From assembly GCA_021849525.1 (NCBI GenBank), contig JAJZSS010000079.1, positions 1 through 6,948 on the forward strand: a stretch of 6,948 nt of DNA, written 5' to 3'. The notes beneath the pieces are model-generated. The model was given only the letters and a program-made list of their open reading frames with translations, had not been told where the DNA came from and ran no database searches. This document shows, one piece after another, positions 6,601-6,948 of this stretch. This DNA comes from Chloroflexota bacterium (GTDB taxonomy: Bacteria; Chloroflexota; Anaerolineae; Anaerolineales; UBA4823). Position 1 is the first letter of the stretch, and every line of letters starts with the position of its first letter. A program made the translations under genes and the position numbers.

Positions 6601-6948
6601 GTGGCGCCTGAAAATTTTGCAGTTCCCAACCCTGCTCCAACAACGTCTCAGAAAAAAACTAATCAAGAAGTCACCATCCCGGCTGGAGATCTTCCTCCGG
6701 TCGATATCGAAGCTGCTTTGCCGCGGTTCTATTTTGACCGGCAGTTTTTCATCGACATGTTCGAATTATTTATCACAAACATGCCAGATAAAGTTGCAGA
6801 GCTAAGGGCGCTCATTACCCAGGGGAATACTCTACAACTTACTCAATTTGCAAATGAGCTGAAGGGCTCGGCTGCGAATTTCTCCGCAAATAAGCTGCGC
6901 TCGCTGGCTTTTTCCCTGGAGCAAGCCAGCGAGGGAAACCGTTTGGAA
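3637..6948 (+). CDS. Membrane-anchored hybrid sensor histidine kinase with two PAS, two REC and an Hpt-like domain, C-terminus cut by window edge
   Basis: The frame runs open for 1104 residues to the right edge. Two membrane segments (about 12-36 and 56-75) enclose a short loop, so there is little extracytoplasmic sensing domain. A charged, probably coiled-coil stretch (78-125) leads to two PAS domains (about 131-228 and 240-355); neither shows a recognised heme or flavin motif. HisKA carries the H-box ANMSHEIRTPMNG with H375. The ATPase domain has the N-box with N492, DTGIG (524-528) and GGTGLGL (553-559). REC1 (about 611-733) has DD at 617-618, acceptor D666, T696 and K718; REC2 (about 761-877) has DD at 766-767, acceptor D810, T841 and K863. 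An acidic linker (about 880-1015) precedes an Hpt-like domain (from about 1022). The catalytic sites look intact, but the Hpt position expected to be His is N1073. It should autophosphorylate H375 and pass phosphate to the REC domains. Signal and output are unknown, and no response-regulator gene is adjacent in the window. Confidence 0.93.
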   Translation, partial: MRESNATGTANIFIYALMGALIGLLIAVIATVIALMDAGITLSLQTFFQIQRSEPLLWIIDSSILVFALILGFIGQRENRLGVIRNQLEWAIYRRTTDLKQVNSDLEKENEERKQLEGVISRGKREWEATFDSVADLIVVVDKDGNIIRCNHATSAALQIGYREVIGKPVVDLFFGEQTGSQDQMPAQMAEMRFPRLSGWYEVTSSGLILEGDRHGTIYVLRNITDRKQASLDLQRQKQYYESLVKNSPIAIVTLDLDYRIVACNPAFEHLFGYAQIESIGHDLDSLISTNDFRQETQSINQAVREGKVTHEFTQRIRRDGSRVDVELFGVPVVVMGKQIGILMLYHDITELAQARREAEDADQAKSSFLANMSHEIRTPMNGVIGMLELALDTPLTDEQEDYLKTSLESAESLLALLNDILDLSKIEAHKLDLEMIDFNLHSTVEDVAQILAQRAQVKNLELSCFIQPDVPVYLRGDPGRLRQVLVNLVGNGIKFTDQGEVSIRADLIHEDALYALIRFEIIDTGIGISPEHHASLFQTFSQGDGSTTRRYGGTGLGLAISRQLVELMGGQIDFESEPGRGSRFWFTAVFEKQARPQQQILALATDLEDLHVLVVDDNATNRSVLTKLVAGFGCRAESAVSGPAGIDLLREALAENDPFRVLLLDMQMPDMDGQHTASQIKADLELNELKILILTSIGQRGDAARFADLGCDGYLLKPIKQRQLFEALLAVVGRTSTPSPKRRKLITRHTISEQQKERPPILLADDNAVNRKLVTTLLEKVGYKVESVSTGEQAVEAVQQKQYGLVLMDGQMPVMDGFEATMKIRQLESDVRTTPIIAMTAHAMKGDRERFLEAGMDDYIPKPLEPEVLFALIEKWIWSRQQQPEIESEPEATDQAGLPTGLAEEDSETIVPETDSDGEEKPGAEDELPAWLPEDLLSQDLHSEPDTAEVTAWIQEHIPPFSEPIQEDEEISASSEWVSLEPDQDNRVAPENFAVPNPAPTTSQKKTNQEVTIPAGDLPPVDIEAALPRFYFDRQFFIDMFELFITNMPDKVAELRALITQGNTLQLTQFANELKGSAANFSANKLRSLAFSLEQASEGNRLE

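Overview
This window looks like chromosomal DNA from a bacterium of moderate GC content. The long TGS-type uridine-kinase-like protein, the split Tm-1-type gene pair and the hybrid kinase with an acidic, Trp-containing linker would fit an Anaerolineae-like member of the Chloroflexota. That placement is an impression from protein style, not a demonstrated assignment. There are no rRNA or tRNA genes, insertion sequences, phage genes or CRISPR arrays. Both edges cut through genes.

Layout. (1) From 1142 leftwards, on the minus strand, lies the first 380 residues of a uridine kinase/phosphoribulokinase-family protein. It has an N-terminal TGS domain and a threonyl-tRNA-synthetase-like second domain ahead of the P-loop kinase, and its C-terminus is beyond the left edge. 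(2) Positions 1143-1407 are an AT-rich divergent intergenic region with two separate inverted repeats. One is a perfect 8-bp-arm palindrome at 1284-1303. The other, at 1330-1356, abuts a consensus TATAAT -10 box. (3) Positions 1408-3480 are a compact two-gene plus-strand unit: a UPF0261/Tm-1-like ATP-binding protein (403 aa) and, 30 bases later, a TIM-barrel protein of the PEP-hydrolase-like family (276 aa). Each gene has a strong Shine-Dalgarno sequence, and the unit is closed by a strong intrinsic terminator at 3496-3525. (4) From 3637 to the right edge is a separately transcribed membrane-anchored hybrid histidine kinase, at least 1104 aa. Its order is TM-TM, coiled coil, PAS, PAS, HisKA, HATPase, REC, REC, acidic linker, Hpt-like.

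How the parts work together. The two middle genes correspond to the two halves of the single fused plant protein Tm-1, the tomato factor that blocks tomobamovirus RNA replication. Here they stand as separate, co-transcribed genes under what looks like dedicated operator control. Their bacterial chemistry is not settled, which makes this the most interesting unit in the window. The hybrid kinase has intact HisKA, HATPase and both REC sites, but its C-terminal Hpt-like domain has Asn where the phosphoacceptor His should be, so the last relay step is probably lost or made elsewhere. The kinase is insulated from the Tm-1-type pair by the terminator, and nothing in the sequence proves a functional link between them.
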